From an uncultured Bacillota bacterium (GTDB lineage: Bacteria > Bacillota > Clostridia > Tissierellales > Tissierellaceae): 13,516 nt of DNA. Shown piece after piece: positions 11,516 through 13,516 of this stretch. A program made the position numbers and the translations under genes. The stretch lies in assembly GCA_937951995.1 (NCBI GenBank), contig CALGAG010000147.1:1-13516 (forward strand), written 5' to 3'. Within the stretch, counting starts at the first letter, position 1. Every line of letters begins with the position of its first letter. The notes under the pieces were generated by a model. It was not told where the DNA came from and searched no databases. It was given only the letters and a program-made list of their open reading frames with translations.

Positions 11516-13504
11516 CTATTCCATGTTAAGAAGTCTTGGAAGGTCAAGGCCTTGGATGGTCTCCCCAAGGGGCTTTCCAGTTTCCTCATCCCAACCGAAA
11601 TGCTTCCAGTGCCCCTTCATCATATCCTCTATGGGAACCGTCCTACCCTTTAAGGGCCCTTCCTTAATGGGTGGATTTCCAGCAATCCGGTTGTGCATCC
11701 TAAAGCTTATGGGGTCGATCCCTTCCCTTATATTGAACATCTGTCTCAGGGTCTGCATCCTCTTGCCAATCTCCATATACTCATCAGGGCTTTTTTCCCA
11801 TCCCGTCGCTGCATTTAGATAGTCAAACAGCCTCCAGTTGCCTAATCCGGATATCATTGCAAACAGGCAACCTCCTGAGCCGTCAAGAATTTGCTTGATA
11901 CAGCTGTTTGCAACTGACTTGAGGGCAGTTTCACCAGTGGCCTCATACTTGTTCCCCTTGGACCCCCTGCTGCTTATCCTGGGTGCCCAGGATACGAAGT
12001 CCCATAGTCTCATGTAGTTGTAGTAGAGTCCGGCCCCAACTGTATGCCTTCCTGGTGTGGGATCTGCAGAAAAATGTATACCCAGGATTGGATCCAGTCT
12101 TGGATCGTGCATGCCTGGCTCCTGTCCCCCTGCATTGATTGCATACATATATGAGTTCTTCCCTATCCTTTCAGCTGCCAGCTTCACGCCGTCGGCCAGA
12201 ACATCTCCAAAGCCTTCACGGCTTATCATCTTTTCAGCAAGGGCTATGATGGCTCCGGTATTTCCCCATGTCAGCTCCAGGCCTTCAGTGTCTTCCCTGC
12301 TTATGGTTCCGTTTTCAAAGCACTCTATTGCAAATGCTATTGTGTTGCCGGCGGATATTGTGTCCATGCCCGCCCTGTTCATGATTTCATTTATGTAGTA
12401 TATGGAATCCAGACTCTCGTTTAGAAGCAAGGCACCAAAAGAGTTTACCGTTTCATACTCAGGCTTGTGGGTGGTGTGGAATTTTCCTCCTGTCACATCG
12501 GATATGTTACATACCCCTCCACAGCCTATCACACAGGAGTAGCAGTGATATTTCCTTTCCTCCCGTTCAATTATCCTGTCGGGATTCATGTTTCTGTAGG
12601 ATGAAAAATGGTAGTCAAGGATTGAACCTCCCCAGTTCTTGACAGGGGCGTCTCCGCTTGGAAGTCCAAATGTATTGGAGAATATTGTTCCCCACTTTTT
12701 CATCATTGGTATGCTCATCATTCCATCCTGTGGCATCAGGCCACCTGCCTTTTCCATCAATCTCCCGGCCATGGGCAGCATGCTTCCCTTTACAATTCCA
12801 GGCAAACTTACATTCTTAACCTTGTCGCTGTACTCCTTGGTAATCTTTAGTATCTCTTCCCTGTCATGGGCCTTGATTTTTCCGGTTCCTGCAAGTACTA
12901 CAGCCTTTAGGTGCTTTGAGCCCATGACAGCACCAAGCCCTGACCTTCCCGCCATTCTACCCTTGTCATTTGAAATCCCTGCAATCAGGGACCTTTTTTC
13001 CCCAGCCTGACCGATAACAGCGACGGCTGCCTTCCTTTCTCCACCGTGGATCTCCAGAAGCATCTCCTCTGCCTCCACAGCATCCTTTCCCCACAGAAGG
13101 CTGGCATCCATCAATCTCGGTCCATCATCATCCACATAAAGGTATACAGGATTCTCAGAAATCCCTCTGAAGAATATTCCATCATAGCCACTTCTCTTTA
13201 TTGCAGGGGAAAGATTGCCCCCACAGTTTGAATCCCCCCAGCCTCCGGTGATTGGAGATTTCCCTACAGCTAACCACCTTCCTGTAACAACACTGCCGGT
13301 TCCCGTGAGAAGCCCGCTTACAAAGCCCAGCATGTTATCCTCTCCTAGAGGGTCCGCACCCTGTGGAATGTTCCTGTAGAGATAATATGCTCCAAGTCCG
13401 ACCCCTGAAAGGAAGCTCTCGTAAACTTCATCAGCTACCACTTCATCCCTAAATTCTCCTGTTGATAGGTCAACAAACAAAACCTTTCCTATGTAACCCT
13501 TCAT
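11516..13504 (-). CDS. Aldehyde:ferredoxin oxidoreductase family protein (tungsten or molybdenum)
   Basis: Enzymes of this family oxidise aldehydes to acids, or reduce acids, with ferredoxin, using a bis-pterin tungsten (or molybdenum) centre and one [4Fe-4S] cluster. The 662-residue protein is slightly longer than the usual 600-630. The four cluster cysteines are present: Cys321, Cys324 and Cys328 in HCYSCVIGC, and Cys546 in DGSGGCLFA, which also fits the DxxG-x-C pterin-binding pattern. N-terminal GRWLAVGKSPITGGWGDSN and the segment INAGGQEPGMHDPRLDP are family signatures. There is no signal peptide, so it acts in the cytoplasm. The ATG at 13504 is preceded by AGGAG seven bases upstream. 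Only 12 bases remain beyond it, so other operon genes may lie outside. The MoaD-like gene follows after nine bases. The substrate cannot be told from sequence. Confidence 0.95.
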   Translation of the reverse strand: MKGYIGKVLFVDLSTGEFRDEVVADEVYESFLSGVGLGAYYLYRNIPQGADPLGEDNMLGFVSGLLTGTGSVVTGRWLAVGKSPITGGWGDSNCGGNLSPAIKRSGYDGIFFRGISENPVYLYVDDDGPRLMDASLLWGKDAVEAEEMLLEIHGGERKAAVAVIGQAGEKRSLIAGISNDKGRMAGRSGLGAVMGSKHLKAVVLAGTGKIKAHDREEILKITKEYSDKVKNVSLPGIVKGSMLPMAGRLMEKAGGLMPQDGMMSIPMMKKWGTIFSNTFGLPSGDAPVKNWGGSILDYHFSSYRNMNPDRIIEREERKYHCYSCVIGCGGVCNISDVTGGKFHTTHKPEYETVNSFGALLLNESLDSIYYINEIMNRAGMDTISAGNTIAFAIECFENGTISREDTEGLELTWGNTGAIIALAEKMISREGFGDVLADGVKLAAERIGKNSYMYAINAGGQEPGMHDPRLDPILGIHFSADPTPGRHTVGAGLYYNYMRLWDFVSWAPRISSRGSKGNKYEATGETALKSVANSCIKQILDGSGGCLFAMISGLGNWRLFDYLNAATGWEKSPDEYMEIGKRMQTLRQMFNIREGIDPISFRMHNRIAGNPPIKEGPLKGRTVPIEDMMKGHWKHFGWDEETGKPLGETIQGLDLPRLLNME

Positions 13505-13516
13505 ATCGTCACTCCT

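Noticed and set aside
11264..11653. Plus-strand open frame of 129 codons over the MoaD-like gene and the end of the oxidoreductase gene
   Set aside because: Antisense to clear genes, no convincing start signal, protein has no recognisable pattern.
1..13516. CRISPR arrays, insertion sequences, tRNA or rRNA genes, phage genes
   Set aside because: No repeated spacer units, terminal inverted repeats with transposase, tRNA cloverleaf ends or conserved rRNA segments are visible on either strand.

Overview
The window looks like chromosomal DNA of an anaerobic, low-GC Gram-positive bacterium (Clostridia-like). This rests on strong AGGAGG-type ribosome sites, GTG and TTG starts, consensus TTGACA/TATAAT-type promoters, many MarR/AraC regulators, and an oxygen-sensitive aldehyde:ferredoxin oxidoreductase with its own MoaD-like partner. 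I see no mobile element, CRISPR array, tRNA or rRNA, and no stretch over 300 bases without a gene.

Layout. 1-950 (+): the 3' end of a GGDEF diguanylate cyclase gene, then a small membrane protein gene. 940-2316 (-): recA, followed with zero gap by a small lysine-tailed protein that converges on the membrane protein gene with an 11-bp overlap. 2317-2498: a compact divergent control region between recA and a MarR regulator (2499-2936 +). It holds two related 19-bp palindromes placed on the -35 elements and the predicted recA start. 3138-5793 (+): ilvD with a BASS-family transporter gene, closed by a strong terminator. 5900-7549 (+): a stand-alone cupin/PocR-like/AraC regulator. 7617-9754 (-): ilvBN, acetolactate synthase. 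9936-10999 (-): an MhqR-like MarR gene and a nitroreductase gene, with a clear operator pair and promoter. 11270-13504 (-): an aldehyde:ferredoxin oxidoreductase gene and a MoaD/ThiS-like carrier gene, with a possible ATT-started micro-ORF after it.

How the genes work together. IlvBN makes acetolactate, or acetohydroxybutyrate. IlvD dehydrates the dihydroxy acids to the 2-keto acids of branched-chain amino acid synthesis. The transporter co-transcribed with ilvD probably moves a related organic acid (inference). ilvC and the aminotransferase are not in the window. The AraC regulator between the two ilv units is a natural candidate for their control, but nothing in the sequence proves it. The MhqR-like unit looks like a quinone/electrophile detoxification switch. 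The oxidoreductase unit handles aldehyde/acid redox chemistry with a tungsten or molybdenum pterin.

Most notable points: recA appears to share operators with a divergent MarR gene and has no recognisable LexA box; IlvB carries Glu in place of the usual metal-binding Asp of the ThDP motif; and the terminal Gly-Gly codons of the MoaD-like protein form a Shine-Dalgarno sequence upstream of a 21-residue coiled-coil-like frame.
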